Shown: positions 7,611 through 19,034, counted from the stretch's first letter. The stretch: 40,249 nucleotides of DNA from Bacteroidota bacterium (GCA_013288905.1 JABDAW010000007.1:283-40531); one strand, 5' to 3'. Notes: generated by a model from the sequence alone, not told the origin. Made by a program: numbers and translations.

Positions 7611-8411
7611 TTATATTTCCAAGTATTGTAAGTTCTGTAATTCGGGATTATGCTGAATGGAATGATATTCTATTCCCAGGAATACCGGAATGCAGTATAT
7701 CAAGTGGTTTAACGTCCTCCCGACTTCGCGACCTCTATAAACTATATGGTTTAGTGTCCTCCCGAAGTCGCGACCGTGATAAACCAGATGGTTTAGTGTC
7801 CTCCCGACTTCGCGACCATGATAAACCACATGGTTTAATATCCTCCCGAAGTCGCGACCGTGATAAACCACATGGCTTACTTGCCTCCCGAAGTCGCGAC
7901 CGTGATAAACCATTTGTTTTAGTGCCCTCCCGACTTCGCAATCGAAGTAAAACAAGTGTTTTAGTGTCCTCCCGACTTCGGGAACGTAATAAAACAAGTG
8001 TTTTAGTTGCCTCCCGAAGTCGGGAACGTTATAAAACACTTGTTTTAGTTGCCTCCCGAAGTCGGGAGCGTTATAAAACAAGTGTTTTAGTGTCCTCCCG
8101 AAGTCGGGAACGTTATAAAACACTTGTTTTATCTCAATTGCGAAGTCGGGAGGCAAGTAAAACATTCCATTTATAGTATTCCCTAACTTCTGAAAGTTAT
8201 AAATCATTTCATTTAAGCCATTCCTTATGTAATGATTCCATGCAAATCCTTCATTTGACCCGTTCCTGAATTCGGGATAATGATATTGAATTTTATTTGG
8301 GTGAATATCTGAATCCCTCTTTCCTGAAACTTTCATGTTTACTATAATAACGGCATCGGCAGCCTCTTTAATGCACTCTTTTAAATGATTTATGACTTTT
8401 GAATTCTTCAT
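7611..8411 (-). CDS. Possible protein made of 14-residue repeats (array ORF)
   Basis: A 266-aa frame beginning at ATG 8411 after an AT-rich leader like those of neighbouring genes. The first 35 or so residues (MKNSKVINHLKECIKEAADA...) are non-repetitive; the rest is a 14-residue repeat with consensus VFYNVPDFGRTLKH or VYHGRDFGRTLNH, translated from the 42-nt array. No signal peptide, membrane helix or known domain is visible. A period that is a multiple of three keeps any frame lacking a stop open, and the plus strand is also open over most of the array, so the frame alone is weak proof of translation. The unique N-terminus and matching start context are the arguments for it. Confidence 0.35.
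   Translation of the reverse strand: MKNSKVINHLKECIKEAADAVIIVNMKVSGKRDSDIHPNKIQYHYPEFRNGSNEGFAWNHYIRNGLNEMIYNFQKLGNTINGMFYLPPDFAIEIKQVFYNVPDFGRTLKHLFYNAPDFGRQLKQVFYNVPDFGRQLKHLFYYVPEVGRTLKHLFYFDCEVGRALKQMVYHGRDFGRQVSHVVYHGRDFGRILNHVVYHGREVGRTLNHLVYHGRDFGRTLNHIVYRGREVGRTLNHLIYCIPVFLGIEYHSIQHNPELQNLQYLEI
7632..8303. repeat. 42-nt array no. 2 of alternating palindromes
   Basis: The segment CCTCCCGA recurs at 7716, 7758, 7800, 7842, 7884, 7926, 7968, 8010, 8052 and 8094, always 42 nt apart. Recognisable but decayed units extend in the same phase on both sides, for about 16 units. Each unit holds two near-palindromes 21 nt apart, one GC-rich (TCCCGA-AG/CT-TCGGGA) and one AT-rich (AAAACA-AG/CT-TGTTTT, or AAACCA-NN-TGGTTT). 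Both centres are 2 nt and appear freely as AG or CT. Long frames are open on both strands. Confidence 0.95.
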
Positions 8412-8460
8412 TATTATTTAATAGCTCTTATTCTCTACAAAAAATCTTGTTCAGAATATC

Positions 8461-11400
8461 TTAATGAGTTTGGGTATAAGAAACCGTTGCACCGGAAAGA
8501 ACCGTAACTGCAGAACCAGAGGTACTGCTTGCGAAACGAGCTATCACAGTACCAGTGCCAGAGGCAATCAAGACCCCTTCGATATTACAAATATTACCAG
8601 AGGCAGCACTTGTAGAATTAGAAGCTGTTTGTCCAAATGCCCCTGCTGAAGTTAATGAAGTAGTGGCAGCCGCTTTGGTATAAGTTATCATATAATTAAG
8701 TTGAGAAGCTGTTGCACCACCATTACCGTTAAGCGTCCATTTACTACCTACACTTGTTGCAGAAGTAGTGTAAGGAATCGTGAATCTGAAATAATAGGTA
8801 TTGCCTGCAGTAACCGGGAAGGACAAGCCAGTAATGTCGGTAACGGTGTTCAATGTTGTGGCTTGATTGGCAGTAATAGTTGTGCGAAGAGGGGCTGTAA
8901 TGCCAGCTACAGCAGATTGAACAAATGCAGTTGAGGCAGCTTGCGTGGTGTTTGTACCATTAGCAGCAGTAGGGACAGCGGGCGTTCCTGTAAAGGTGGG
9001 AGATGCAAGATTTGCCTTTGTGCTGATTGCCGTTGATACAAAAGCTGTAGTAGCAATGTTAGTGGAATTATCGCCGGAAGCAGGAGTAGGTGAAGTAGGA
9101 GTCCCTGTCAAGACTGGCGAGGCTAATGGTGCATAAGCAGTTGAAGAATAAGCATTCGTTCCAAGCGTGCCGCCTGCTCCGATATTTAAGATAGAACCAT
9201 CTGTGCCAGATAATGTCAAAGTATTATTGGAAGTGAATGTTTTGCCGCTTCCAATGGTGATTGTAGAGGCAGAGGAGGGTGTCGTGATGTTCACATTATT
9301 TATACTTGTAGCAGTAGCAGCTCCGAGGATAGGTGTCGTGAAGGTCTTGGTACCAGTGAAGGTTTGAGCTTGTTCAAGATTGGCTACTGTATTTCTTGCA
9401 GGAGTTGAGTTGGTATAAAAAATATTCGTGCCATCGAATTCAACGGAGCCTACTACCGGTGCAGTTAGGTTTGTTCCTGGAGTAAGCTTTAATGGTGCTA
9501 CCGAAACAGTACCAGCAGGCATTGTAACTGTTCCTGTGAATGTCGGAGAAGCTATGTTTGCTTTTAAGTTATTTGCAGTTGAAACAACGCCAACAGCCGC
9601 AGTAACAAAGGCATCCGTAGCAACGGCAGTAGTATTATCTCCAGGTGTTTGGGTAACTGCAATGGTTCCTGTTGGAAGCGTAGGAGCACCTGTGAATATT
9701 GGTGAATTTAATGGCGCATAAGATGTTGATGTATAAGCATTGCTGCCCAGCGTGCCACCATTACCTATGTTTAATGTGGAAGCATCAGTACCAGCAAGAG
9801 TCATGGAATTATTCACAGCAAGAGTCTTGGAAGTGGTGCCGCCGGCTACACTGAATCCTGTGGTATTAGCAGTAAGTGATATACCATTAATAGTAGTAGC
9901 TGTAGCGGCTCCAAGCACAGGCGTGGTGAAGGTTTTGATGCCTGTGAATGTTTGTGTTTGTTCTAAATTTGCTATTGTATTTCTTGATGGAGTTGAGTTG
10001 GCATAATACATATTAGTTCCATCAAATTCGACAGCACCTGAAACAGGAGAAGTAAGGTTATTACCCTGAACGAATTTTAAAGGAGCCGCAGAGGTCGAAC
10101 CTGTAGGCAGAATCACGGTTCCGGTGAATGTCGGAGAGGCAATATTTGCTTTCAGGCTATTCCCTGTAGCAACTGCAACAGTAACAAAAGCAGTCGTTGC
10201 AATATCAGTGGAATGATCACCAGGCGATTGGGTAACAGCAATTGTTCCTGAAGGAAGTGTAGGTGTTCCAGTGAATGTAGGGGAAGCTAAGTTTGCTTTT
10301 AAAACCAAAGAATCTTGTTGAATAATTGAAACTGGTTTATTTGCATCAGATGTATTATTGACATTACCCAAACCAACAGCAGAACTGTTTAATGTCTGCC
10401 ATGTTTCATCGCCTCTCCAGTATTGGGAAGTAGTGCCTTGGGCTATGGTTGGCTGTGTGGAATTTATCTGACTTTGAAGATTTTCAAGAGCTGTAAGAAC
10501 GCTGTTTCCAGAAGATAATGGAGTATTTGAACCTACTGAATACCCTGTAAGTGGAGCAGCTACTGCCCTTGCATCTGTGTAATATAAATTAGTGCCTTCA
10601 TTGATATTAGTGGTGGTTAAATTTATAATACCTTGTTGACCATTAACAGAAGTAACATCATTAGATGAAGGTGCTATTTGATAATAGCTTCCATTGTGAA
10701 TTACACTTTCCCCAACAGTAAAGTTTAGCGAACCTGACCCTAAGTTTTGCGTGCCAGCAATAGAAACAATGTATAAATATCCATTAGAACCAGTGCCATC
10801 AGAAATGGCAGGGGTATTGGTGCTTGCATCCCAGGTTCCTTTATAAACCAAGGCACCTGTTGGCAGTTGAGCCGCAGGAACTTTACCTGTATTATCTAAT
10901 GTAGCAACGCCACCACTAACCCCTTCTTGGGAAATTGCAATGTAAGTAGCATCTGTATAAGCCTTTGTTGTCAAATGTGTTGAAAGAGTAGGCGTACCAC
11001 CAATTACAGGGTTGGAAAAAGTCTTTGTACCTGCTATTGTCTGAGAAGTGCTAAGATCAACAAAGTTTTGAGTGGAAGAACCTGTTCCACCTCTTGAAAC
11101 AGGTAATGTTCCGGTCCATCCAAGCGTTAGAGAAGTATTCTGAAGTAATGCTGTGGAAGGAGAGCCGCCAAGAGTAAGAGTGACATTATTATCATTAATC
11201 GATGTAAGTGCTCCTGCTGTGGTATAAGAAGGTGCCGTAGAACTACCGGTAGCATTACCCAAGTAGGTATTTGCCCCAGCATTAGTAAGGGAATAAGACA
11301 ACGCTGGAGTAGTGCCTGGAGTAGCTACTGATGTTGTGAATAATGGAGAAAGATTACCAGAACTAAAGGAGGTAACCGTACCATTATTTACAGTATTTAA

Positions 11401-14400
11401 TGTTGAACCGGAATAGGACAATCCGGAGCCTAAAGTAATTTCGGATACAGCAGTACCAGATGCACCGCTTCCCAATAATTTATTACCTGTCATTGTTTGC
11501 ATTTTGCTGTATGTTACAGCATTGTTTGAAATAGTAGAAGCTAATGAACCTGCTGTGGTTGTTACATCGCCTGTCATTGCTGGGAATCTTCCGGCAGCTA
11601 ATATTCCAGTTGCATTAGAACCTGATAAATCCACAGCACCTGCTGTTATTGCTTGTCCACTTAATGAAAGATAATTTTGACCAGATAAAGTTACATCACC
11701 AGAGTTAGAACCGCTAAGGTTAGAGCCGGTAACAGTGCCTGTAGCAGTTACAGAGGAAGGTGTTATTGCTCCTAAGGTCAATGATATTGCCGGGGTAGAA
11801 GTATTGTTAGAAACCGTTCCTGAAACACCATTCGCGGTAGTAACAGAGACCGAAGTAACGGTACCATTATTTACGGTGTTCAGAGTTGAACCAGAATAAG
11901 ATAGTCCACTGCCTAAGGTAATTTCAGAGACCGCTGTTCCGGTACCACTTCCAAGTAATTTGTTGGTTGTCATTGCCTGCATTTTTGCGTATGTAACAGC
12001 ATTAGCAGAGATCGTAGATGTCAAAGAACCAGCAGAAGTAGTAACATCACCTGCCAATGCCGGGAACCTTGCCGCAGCTAATGTCCCGGTAACATTTGCA
12101 CCTGATAAATTTACAGCATTTGCAGTAATTGCTTGCCCTGTTATAGAAAGATAATTTTGTCCTGATAATGTAACATCACCCGTATTGGATCCAGAAACCG
12201 ATGCAGTCCCTGTAACTGCCAACGTTGGAGTAGAAGATCCTGAAAGAGTAACACCATTAACCGTTGAAGGCGTAATTGCTCCCAATGTTAAACTGATGGC
12301 AGGAGTTGTTGTAGCATTTGATACTGTTCCTGTAACTCCATTAGCAGATGTAACAGAAACAGATGTAACTGTGCCACCTAAGCCAGAAGCAGATAGTGTT
12401 CCGCCGCTTAATGCAAGACCAGTGCCAAGAGTAATGGATTGAACATTTCCTTGGCTTCCAGTACTGTTTCCAAGTAATGTCGTGGCAGGTATTTGTTGAA
12501 TATCTCCAAGGGTAACAGCATTTGGAGAAATAGTAGTATTAAAATCATTCCCTGTCGTAGTAACATCACCAGTATATGCTGGAATTATCCAATTCCATTG
12601 CGAACCATCATCATAATATAATAGTCCTGCATCAATAGAAAGATAAGCCCGATTTGCAGTTCCTTCATTAGGTAAATTGGCATCATTACCTGCACTAACT
12701 GTGTTTAAACCACCATTATTAATTACTGCATTGGTAATGCCAAGCATGCTTTTAACATTAGCAATTGATAGGTCAGAAGCATTAGCTGTACTACCTGTAT
12801 TATTACCCTTAATTGTATTTGCAGCCATTTGTGCAGCCTTTGCATTAGTTACTACATTAGTTGCAATGGTTGTTGCATTCCCAACAGAGGTAACATCACC
12901 AGTCATGTTAGCATTTGTTGTAACAGTTGCAGCATTACCGGTAGTATTTTGATTTAATGTTGGGAATGTACAGTTTACCAAATTCCCTGATGCAGGAGTC
13001 CCAAGTACAGGTGAAATAAATGTTGGAGAAGTTGAAAGTACTATATTTCCTGAACCTGTGGTACCTGTAGCAGAACTTAAATAATTAAGTTGCGTTCCTG
13101 TTGAAGTCACAGATGTTAATCCAAGAGTGAACGGTGTAGGAATAGTAACTGTTCCTGTAAATGTTGGAGAGGCTAATGGTGCATAGGTTGTGCTTGTATA
13201 AGCATTACTTCCAAGTGTTCCACCTGTTCCTATATTCAATGTAGAACCATCTGTTCCTGAAATGGTTAAAGAATTATTTATCGTAAGAGTCTTTGAGGTT
13301 GTTCCACCTGAAATAGAAAAACCTATGGCATTGGCTGTATGTGTAAGTCCATTATATGAAGTAGCAGTAGCAACCCCTAAATTTGGAGTTATTAATGTAG
13401 GGGAAGTATTCATTACAAAAGTAGAACCAGTTCCAGTTTGAGATGCAATGGAAGTAGTATTTCCAGAACTTGTTATAGGACCTGTTAAATTGGCATTTGT
13501 TGTAACAGTTGCAGCATTACCAGTTGTACTTTGATTCAAAGTTGGGAAATCAGCAGCAACTGCAATAGATGGAACTCCTGTTCCAGTAGTGTTTTTTAAG
13601 ATACCGGTGCCTAAACCAGCTAATGATGTATTATTTATCTTACTAACAGTAACTGCACCAGCATTTGTAATTGATGCGTCACCAGTCATTTGAACATCTG
13701 TTGGTATATTACTGCTATTACCGACTAGTATATGAGTATTTGTTAAAGAGGAAACACTACCAGTTGCGCCTGTAGCACCGGTAGCTCCTGTTACACCGTT
13801 TGTTCCATTAGTTCCGGCTGTACCTGTTGCGCCATTGGCTCCCGTTGCGCCGTTTGTTCCATTTGTTCCAGCAATACCCGTTGCACCAGTGGCTCCTGTT
13901 GTCCCGTTTGTTCCATTGGTTCCTGCTGAACCTGTTGCGCCAGTGGCTCCTATTGCCCCGTTTGTTCCATTGGTTCCATTGGTTCCATTGGTTCCAGCTG
14001 TACCTGTTGCGCCAGTGGCTCCTGTTGCGCCATTTGTTCCAGCAACACCCGTTGCACCAGTGGTTCCCGTAGCACCGTTTGTTCCTGCTGTACCTGTTGC
14101 TCCAGTGGCTCCTGTTGCACCAGTCGAGCCTATTAATCCCTGAATACCTTGTATCCCCTGATCTCCTGTTGCACCAGTCGCTCCAACTATTCCTTGAATA
14201 CCTTGTGAGCCTGTTGCTCCTGTTACTCCTTGAATTCCCTGTATACCTTGTATTCCCTGATCACCAGTTGCACCAGTAGCTCCAACAATTCCTTGAATTC
14301 CTTGTGATCCTGTGGCTCCTGTTACTCCTTGAATACCCTGAATACCTTGTATCCCCTGATCTCCTGTTGCACCAGTAGCTCCAACAATTCCTTGAATACC

Positions 14401-17244
14401 TTGTGAACCTGTAGCTCCTGTTACCCCTTGAATACCCTGAATACCTTGTATCCCCTGATCTCCTATTTCACCTGTAGCTCCAACTATACCTTGAATACCT
14501 TGTGAGCCTGTTGCTCCTGTTACTCCTTGAATGCCCTGAATACCTTGTATTCCCTGATCTCCTGTCGCACCAGTTGCTCCAACTATGCCTTGAATACCTT
14601 GTGAACCTGTGGCTCCTGTTGCCCCTTGAATTCCCTGATCTCCTGTTGCACCAGTCACTCCAACAATTCCTTGAATACCTTGTGAACCTGTAGCTCCCGT
14701 TACTCCCTGAATTCCCTGAATGCCTTGTATTCCCTGATCCCCAGTTGCGCCTGTGGCTCCAACTATTCCTTGAATACCTTGTGCTCCGGTAGCTCCTGTT
14801 ACTCCTTGAATTCCTTGAATACCTTGAATACCTTGTATCCCCTGATCTCCTATTTCACCTGTAGCTCCAACTATTCCTTGAACACCTTGTGAACCTGTAG
14901 CTCCCGTCATACCTTGAATTCCCTGATTACCCGTAGCCCCTGCTATTCCCTGTATCCCTTGCACTCCGGTAGCTCCTGTTACTCCTTGAATTCCCTGAAT
15001 GCCTTGTATCCCTTGATCTCCCGTTGTACCAGTCGCTCCAACTATCCCTTGAATACCTTGTGAACCTGTAGCTCCTGTCACTCCTTGAATTCCCTGAATA
15101 CCTTGTATGCCCTGATCTCCTGTTGCACCTGTAGCTCCTACAATACCTTGAATACCTTGTGAACCTGTGCCTCCTGTTACTCCTTGAATTCCCTGAATAC
15201 CTTGTGAACCTGTGCCTCCTGTTACTCCTTGAATTCCCTGAATACCTTGTATCCCCTGATCTCCTGTTGCACCAGTCGCTCCAACAATTCCTTGAATACC
15301 TTGTGAACCTGTGGCTCCTGTTACCCCTTGAATACCCTGAATACCTTGTATCCCCTGATCTCCTGTTGCACCAGTCGCTCCAACTATACCTTGAATTCCC
15401 TGAATACCTTGTATACCCTGATCTCCTGTTGCACCAGTAGCTCCAACTATACCTTGAATACCTTGTGAACCTGTAGCTCCTGTCACTCCTTGAATTCCCT
15501 GAATACCTTGTATCCCCTGATCACCGGTCGCACCAGTCGCTCCAACAATTCCTTGAATTCCTTGTGATCCAGTGGCACCTGTTACACCTTGAATACCTTG
15601 GATTCCCTGATCACCTGTTGAGCCAGTCTCTCCTGCTATTCCTTGTGATCCTGTAGCTCCTGTTACTCCTTGAATTCCCTGAATACCTTGTATCCCCTGA
15701 TCTCCAGTTGCACCAGTCGCTCCAACAATTCCTTGAATACCTTGTGAACCTGTGGCTCCTGTTACTCCTTGAATTCCTTGAATACCTTGGATTCCCTGAT
15801 CCCCTGTTGCACCAGTAGCCCCTGCTATTCCTTGAATACCTTGTGAACCTGTGGCTCCTGTCACTCCTTGAATTCCCTGAATACCTTGTATACCCTGATC
15901 TCCTGTTGCACCAGTAGCTCCAACTATTCCTTGAATGCCTTGAGAACCTGTAGCTCCTGTTACCCCTTGAATTCCCTGATCTCCTGTTGCACCAGTCGCT
16001 CCAACAATTCCTTGAATGCCTTGTGAACCTGTAGCTCCTGTTACACCTTGAATCCCCTGAATACCTTGTATACCCTGATCTCCTGTTGCACCAGTAGCCC
16101 CTGCTATTCCTTGAATACCCTGTGAACCTGTGGTTCCTGTTACTCCTTGAATTCCCTGAATACCTTGTATCCCCTGATCTCCTATTGCACCAGTGGCTCC
16201 AACAATTCCCTGAATACCTTGTGATCCTGTTGCTCCTGTTACTCCTTGAATTCCCTGAATACCTTGTATCCCCTGATCTCCAGTTGCACCTGTAGCTCCT
16301 ACAATACCTTGAATACCTTGTGAACCTGTGGCACCTGTTACTCCTTGAATTCCTTGAATCCCTTGTATTCCCTGATCACCTGTTGCACCTGTCGCTCCAA
16401 CTATTCCTTGAATACCTTGTGAACCTGTAGCTCCTGTTACCCCTTGAATACCCTGAATTCCTTGTATGCCCTGATCTCCTGTTGCACCAGTTGCTCCTAC
16501 TATTCCTTGAATGCCTTGTGAACCTGTGGCACCCGTTACTCCTTGAATTCCCTGAATGCCTTGTATCCCTTGATCTCCCGTTGCACCAGTCGCTCCAACT
16601 ATCCCTTGAATACCTTGTGAACCTGTTGCTCCAGTTACCCCCTGAATTCCCTGAATACCTTGTGCTCCAGTAGCTCCTGTTATTCCTTGATTACCTTGAA
16701 TACCTTGTATCCCCTGAATTCCTTGTATCCCCTGTAATCCCGTAGCTCCCGTCATACCTTGAATTCCCTGATTACCCGTAGCCCCTGCTATTCCCTGTAT
16801 CCCTTGCACTCCGGTAGCTCCTGTTACCCCTTGAATTCCCTGGATACCTTGTATACCAGTAACTCCCTGAATACCTTGAATCCCCTGCAAACCTGTTGCA
16901 CCGGTAGCACCCGTTGCTCCCTGAATGCCTTGAGGTCCGATGGCGACTATCCAAGCCGTCCCATTAAAATAATTAAAGACATTTGTGGTGGTATTATAAA
17001 TAAATAAACCGGTCGCGGGCAATGCGATGGAATCCCTCTGAACAGTGGTCATCCGTGGTATCAGCATTCCTTTTGAGGTGGATCGAACTTCTAAAATGGA
17101 CGATGAATCCGGTGTAAAAGTTGTCGCTCCGATGCCCATACTTTGGGCAAATAAATTTTGATTGAATGCAATAAACAATAAGATTGCTACTATTACATTC
17201 TTACAATTCCATTTCTGATTTTTTAAGTTGTTCATTTTGTTCAT
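8461..17244 (-). CDS. Giant collagen-like / phage-tail-fibre-like surface protein
   Basis: About 2,927 aa from the ATG at 17244; upstream in-frame starts (TTG 17331, ATG 17292) would put about 29 or 16 residues before the signal peptide, so 17244 is preferred. After the signal ([18 protein letters not shown]) comes a head of about 70 residues ([28 protein letters not shown]), common at the start of Bacteroidota fibre proteins. About 1,060 residues of uninterrupted Gly-X-Y triplets follow, mostly GIQ, GAT, GVT and GDQ in 33-residue blocks. The remaining ~1,765 residues are low-complexity beta repeats, including modules of the type [13 protein letters not shown] ... TTxATTAFVxxAV, characteristic of phage tail fibres. 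No T9SS tail is visible at the C-terminus ([10 protein letters not shown]). Probably a secreted fibrous adhesin. Confidence 0.93.
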   Translation of the reverse strand: MNKMNNLKNQKWNCKNVIVAILLFIAFNQNLFAQSMGIGATTFTPDSSSILEVRSTSKGMLIPRMTTVQRDSIALPATGLFIYNTTTNVFNYFNGTAWIVAIGPQGIQGATGATGATGLQGIQGIQGVTGIQGIQGIQGVTGATGVQGIQGIAGATGNQGIQGMTGATGLQGIQGIQGIQGIQGNQGITGATGAQGIQGIQGVTGATGSQGIQGIVGATGATGDQGIQGIQGIQGVTGATGSQGIQGIVGATGATGDQGIQGIQGIQGVTGATGSQGIQGIVGATGATGDQGIQGIQGIQGVTGATGSQGIQGIVGATGATGDQGIQGIQGIQGVTGATGSQGIQGIVGATGAIGDQGIQGIQGIQGVTGTTGSQGIQGIAGATGATGDQGIQGIQGIQGVTGATGSQGIQGIVGATGATGDQGIQGVTGATGSQGIQGIVGATGATGDQGIQGIQGIQGVTGATGSQGIQGIAGATGATGDQGIQGIQGIQGVTGATGSQGIQGIVGATGATGDQGIQGIQGIQGVTGATGSQGIAGETGSTGDQGIQGIQGVTGATGSQGIQGIVGATGATGDQGIQGIQGIQGVTGATGSQGIQGIVGATGATGDQGIQGIQGIQGIVGATGATGDQGIQGIQGIQGVTGATGSQGIQGIVGATGATGDQGIQGIQGIQGVTGGTGSQGIQGIQGVTGGTGSQGIQGIVGATGATGDQGIQGIQGIQGVTGATGSQGIQGIVGATGTTGDQGIQGIQGIQGVTGATGVQGIQGIAGATGNQGIQGMTGATGSQGVQGIVGATGEIGDQGIQGIQGIQGIQGVTGATGAQGIQGIVGATGATGDQGIQGIQGIQGVTGATGSQGIQGIVGVTGATGDQGIQGATGATGSQGIQGIVGATGATGDQGIQGIQGIQGVTGATGSQGIQGIVGATGEIGDQGIQGIQGIQGVTGATGSQGIQGIVGATGATGDQGIQGIQGIQGVTGATGSQGIQGIVGATGATGDQGIQGIQGIQGVTGATGSQGIQGIVGATGATGDQGIQGIQGLIGSTGATGATGATGTAGTNGATGTTGATGVAGTNGATGATGATGTAGTNGTNGTNGTNGAIGATGATGSAGTNGTNGTTGATGATGIAGTNGTNGATGANGATGTAGTNGTNGVTGATGATGATGSVSSLTNTHILVGNSSNIPTDVQMTGDASITNAGAVTVSKINNTSLAGLGTGILKNTTGTGVPSIAVAADFPTLNQSTTGNAATVTTNANLTGPITSSGNTTSIASQTGTGSTFVMNTSPTLITPNLGVATATSYNGLTHTANAIGFSISGGTTSKTLTINNSLTISGTDGSTLNIGTGGTLGSNAYTSTTYAPLASPTFTGTVTIPTPFTLGLTSVTSTGTQLNYLSSATGTTGSGNIVLSTSPTFISPVLGTPASGNLVNCTFPTLNQNTTGNAATVTTNANMTGDVTSVGNATTIATNVVTNAKAAQMAANTIKGNNTGSTANASDLSIANVKSMLGITNAVINNGGLNTVSAGNDANLPNEGTANRAYLSIDAGLLYYDDGSQWNWIIPAYTGDVTTTGNDFNTTISPNAVTLGDIQQIPATTLLGNSTGSQGNVQSITLGTGLALSGGTLSASGLGGTVTSVSVTSANGVTGTVSNATTTPAISLTLGAITPSTVNGVTLSGSSTPTLAVTGTASVSGSNTGDVTLSGQNYLSITGQAITANAVNLSGANVTGTLAAARFPALAGDVTTSAGSLTSTISANAVTYAKMQAMTTNKLLGSGTGTAVSEITLGSGLSYSGSTLNTVNNGTVTSVSVTTANGVSGTVSNNTSTPAISLTLGAITPSSVTATGTVTGSNLSGSNSGDVTLSGQNYLSLSGQAITAGAVDLSGSNATGILAAGRFPAMTGDVTTTAGSLASTISNNAVTYSKMQTMTGNKLLGSGASGTAVSEITLGSGLSYSGSTLNTVNNGTVTSFSSGNLSPLFTTSVATPGTTPALSYSLTNAGANTYLGNATGSSTAPSYTTAGALTSINDNNVTLTLGGSPSTALLQNTSLTLGWTGTLPVSRGGTGSSTQNFVDLSTSQTIAGTKTFSNPVIGGTPTLSTHLTTKAYTDATYIAISQEGVSGGVATLDNTGKVPAAQLPTGALVYKGTWDASTNTPAISDGTGSNGYLYIVSIAGTQNLGSGSLNFTVGESVIHNGSYYQIAPSSNDVTSVNGQQGIINLTTTNINEGTNLYYTDARAVAAPLTGYSVGSNTPLSSGNSVLTALENLQSQINSTQPTIAQGTTSQYWRGDETWQTLNSSAVGLGNVNNTSDANKPVSIIQQDSLVLKANLASPTFTGTPTLPSGTIAVTQSPGDHSTDIATTAFVTVAVATGNSLKANIASPTFTGTVILPTGSTSAAPLKFVQGNNLTSPVSGAVEFDGTNMYYANSTPSRNTIANLEQTQTFTGIKTFTTPVLGAATATTINGISLTANTTGFSVAGGTTSKTLAVNNSMTLAGTDASTLNIGNGGTLGSNAYTSTSYAPLNSPIFTGAPTLPTGTIAVTQTPGDNTTAVATDAFVTAAVGVVSTANNLKANIASPTFTGTVTMPAGTVSVAPLKLTPGTNLTAPVVGSVEFDGTNIFYTNSTPARNTVANLEQAQTFTGTKTFTTPILGAATATSINNVNITTPSSASTITIGSGKTFTSNNTLTLSGTDGSILNIGAGGTLGTNAYSSTAYAPLASPVLTGTPTSPTPASGDNSTNIATTAFVSTAISTKANLASPTFTGTPAVPTAANGTNTTQAASTAFVQSAVAGITAPLRTTITANQATTLNTVTDITGLSFPVTAGNTYYFRFTIPYTTSATSVGSKWTLNGNGGATASQLNYMITYTKAAATTSLTSAGAFGQTASNSTSAASGNICNIEGVLIASGTGTVIARFASSTSGSAVTVLSGATVSYTQTH
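13757..16931 (-). repeat. Collagen-triplet coding repeats (99-nt blocks)
   Basis: Within the giant gene, about 3.2 kb encodes Gly-X-Y triplets. The dominant block is 11 triplets (99 nt), repeated more than 20 times with small block deletions or duplications that always keep the triplet phase. Near the 3' side (13757-14130) the blocks change to GTNGTNGATGATG-type triplets. Assembly collapse or expansion is possible here. Confidence 0.92.
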
Positions 17245-17371
17245 ATTGATAGTTTGATAATACGATTTAAAATCTATTTTTACGTTAACCATTTTTTTAA
17301 GTTGTTGTTTTATATTAATATAATATTTCAAAGTTCGATGGGAAGTTTGCCAGAATAATTTAGAAGGGGTT

Positions 17372-17399
17372 CAAAGTTCGAATTTGTTGTTTTCACCAA
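17372..17399 (-). promoter_or_regulatory. Promoter-like element of the giant gene
   Basis: On the minus strand a TTG (17397-17399) is followed 17 nt later by GAACTTTG (17372-17379), close to the Bacteroidota minus-33/minus-7 pair. The same GAACTTTG word recurs at 17329-17336, so a 12-nt direct repeat brackets the leader. A start near 17365 would give a 5' leader of about 120 nt to the ATG at 17244. Confidence 0.5.
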
Positions 17400-17636
17400 G
17401 TGTAAGATTTTTACATTTTTTTCTATTAATTTTTCTTTTCCTTCCTTCATTTTTTCTAATATTTACTATTGACAATTTTAGATTCATGTATGTATAAGTA
17501 GTTGAATTATAATGTAAATTAGGTATTGATAGCGAGTAGTTCAATCGGTTTTAATATAATTAGTATTAATATTATAAAATCATTTCAATCGTTTATTGTC
17601 CAAGAAATGACAATGTTTTTTTGTAAGTATCGGCGG

Positions 17637-17644
17637 CAAAATTA
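17637..17644 (-). promoter_or_regulatory. Minus-7-like box TAATTTTG
   Basis: Matches TAnnTTTG on the minus strand and is followed by GCCGCCGATA. It faces the giant gene from about 390 nt upstream of its ATG. A similar box lies at 17785. Confidence 0.4.
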
Positions 17645-17784
17645 CGAAATTTTTTCGGAATGTTAATGAATTTTAACTTATGAGTTATCAACATTGCTAC
17701 AAACATTTCACTAAGTAATGTTAAAAATATACTATTAGGAATTATCTTCTCGATTGTCAACTTTGGGCTGTTATGTTATGGCGG

Positions 17785-17792
17785 CAAAAATA
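17785..17792 (-). promoter_or_regulatory. Minus-7-like box TATTTTTG
   Basis: Matches TAnnTTTG on the minus strand and, like the box at 17637, is followed by GCCGCCATAA. The shared GCCGCC after both boxes suggests real, related initiation regions, possibly tandem promoters for the giant gene or the start of an unannotated transcript. Confidence 0.4.
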
Positions 17793-18055
17793 GCTGATGG
17801 AAGGTGAAGTGAACATGAGATTTGTCATAAATTTAAATATTTAACCTTAATGGAATGGGTTATGAATTCCAAAAGGAAGACTTCTAAAGGCGATGAAAAG
17901 GAAAGGCTAATCTTGTCTTGTTAGTCTCAATATCTTGAATTGTCAAACTTTACTTTTTCATAAAATCTTTTGGTATTAAATAATAAGATTCCCTTGTTTC
18001 CCGGAAAAATATATCTCCCTCACTAAAATAATTATGCAATAATATAATCACATAA

Positions 18056-18275
18056 TTTTTATTTATTGAATTCCGCCAAAAATGGAATGTCATAAAAGGA
18101 AAATTTAAAGAAGTACCACTACAGATAACCAATTCTTCTCCCATCATGCTTTTATTACATTCCTGAAAAAAGGGAATGTGATAAAAGGAAAATTTAAAGA
18201 AGTGCAAGACTGATTACCAGTTTTATCATCATCATCCTTTTATTGCATTCCCCAAAAAGGGAATGTCATAAAAGG
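18056..18275. repeat. Three tandem copies of the CATC/GATG-type hairpin element
   Basis: Copies at about 18056-18099, 18144-18187 and 18233-18275. Each has a left arm ending CTTTTAT, an inner arm such as GCATTCC, an A-rich loop, the inner return GGAATGT and a right arm ATAAAAGG. The first two are followed by the same flank (AAATTTAAAGAAGT), so a unit of about 89 nt was duplicated. The third copy has the loop CCCCAAAAAGGG seen in the separate elements at 34323, 35825 and 35950. Confidence 0.85.
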
Positions 18276-18299
18276 AAAAAGTAATTACGAATGCTGGAT

Positions 18300-18362
18300 T
18301 ATAAATAATGAATGAAGAACATTTTATAATTTATAATTCACCATTTATAATTCATCATTCCT
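18300..18362 (-). repeat. Short-word element abutting a stop codon
   Basis: Directly after the stop of the fibronectin-like gene, the minus strand repeats words of the form ATGAATTATAAATG, then inverted words (TTCATTCATT), enough for an AT-rich hairpin. The same word family follows the nrdA stop at 21068-21104. It may end transcription. Confidence 0.6.
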
Positions 18363-19034
18363 TTAGCTCGTAACCGGAACGCTTACAGGATTCATCGTCA
18401 CCATTGGGCACATGCCATTTGGATTAAATTTCACGGCTCGACTTCTTACCATTGAATTACCAATCAAATGTTCAACAATGGCGGACGATTTAGTCGCAAT
18501 ATCAATATAAAATATAGAAGTTCCGACCGTAAGTTTTAGTTGAAGAGGACCCGTTTGCTCAAGCGTAGCAGTCATATCCGATGAAGTAATGACTAACGCT
18601 CCTTGCGATAAATTATCGAAGAACCATTCCACTTTTATCTTACCTCCAAAGTTCGTCATCGAATATTTCAGGTCAACAAAAACTCCAGGAACGCCTGTCC
18701 TGGCAGTACTGTCGCTCGTAGCAGCAACACCTGCAAGAGCAATAATAGTATCGCTGCCAGCCGCCACCAGGTCAATATCATTATAATTCGCTTCCATGGC
18801 GGCTAAGCAAATCAATAAATGCGCCTGATACGCAGCTTCTGCAGCCTCACTATCATTCCTCGCGGCAAGCAAACTGGTAAGCGTCACGCCATATCCTCTT
18901 ATCACGGTTCCGCTATTTGGAATCCCAGGAAAGGTAGCCGTATTAGTGATTAATTTATTGCCACTATTTATCATGTAAATAGGTTTTTCATGCTCCAGCA
19001 AGGTAGGAAATTCTCTTAAACATTTAAAGTTCAT
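18363..19034 (-). CDS. Small fibronectin-III-like protein of unknown function
   Basis: 223 aa, no clear signal peptide. The layout recalls a Bacteroidota family with an N-terminal helical segment (about 35-100: FPGIPNSGTVI..., LLAARNDSEAAEAAYQAHLL), then a VAAGSDTIIALAG strand and a C-terminal fibronectin-III-like fold ending in a strand like MVRSRAVKFNPNGMCPM. Members are often listed as fibronectin type III proteins or hypothetical. The C-terminal strand is poorly conserved here, so family membership is tentative. It has its own AT-rich leader; a 21-nt array lies directly upstream and hairpin repeats directly downstream. Confidence 0.75.
   Translation of the reverse strand: MNFKCLREFPTLLEHEKPIYMINSGNKLITNTATFPGIPNSGTVIRGYGVTLTSLLAARNDSEAAEAAYQAHLLICLAAMEANYNDIDLVAAGSDTIIALAGVAATSDSTARTGVPGVFVDLKYSMTNFGGKIKVEWFFDNLSQGALVITSSDMTATLEQTGPLQLKLTVGTSIFYIDIATKSSAIVEHLIGNSMVRSRAVKFNPNGMCPMVTMNPVSVPVTS

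Larger units (their letters stand above)
17400..18055. other. AT-rich non-coding stretch
   Basis: Apart from the two minus-7-like boxes, I see no supportable gene, RNA family or long repeat. The open frame reaching into the hairpin repeats at 18056-18275 is judged spurious because most of it is repeat DNA. Confidence 0.6.

Noticed and set aside
7553-8176. 207-codon plus-strand frame through array 2
   Set aside because: Open only because the period is a multiple of three and the unit lacks stops in that frame; it reads SSRSRDRDKP repeats and the minus-strand alternative has the better unique start.
13757-16931. Membership of the 21-nt array family
   Set aside because: The collagen-coding blocks have a 99-nt period, not a multiple of 21, and are explained by Gly-X-Y coding.
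8461-17331. Prophage
   Set aside because: The tail-fibre-like modules suggested a phage, but no capsid, terminase, portal, integrase or lysis gene is nearby, and the protein has a bacterial signal peptide.
8461-17331. Many plus-strand frames opposite the collagen-like gene
   Set aside because: Antisense shadows of repetitive codons (Leu/Val/Pro-rich translations) without starts or domains.
17950-18207. 85-codon minus-strand frame
   Set aside because: Most of it is made of two copies of a hairpin repeat; residues such as SLNFPFMTFHFW and FKFSFYHIPFF are repeat translations, and no start context or family supports it.
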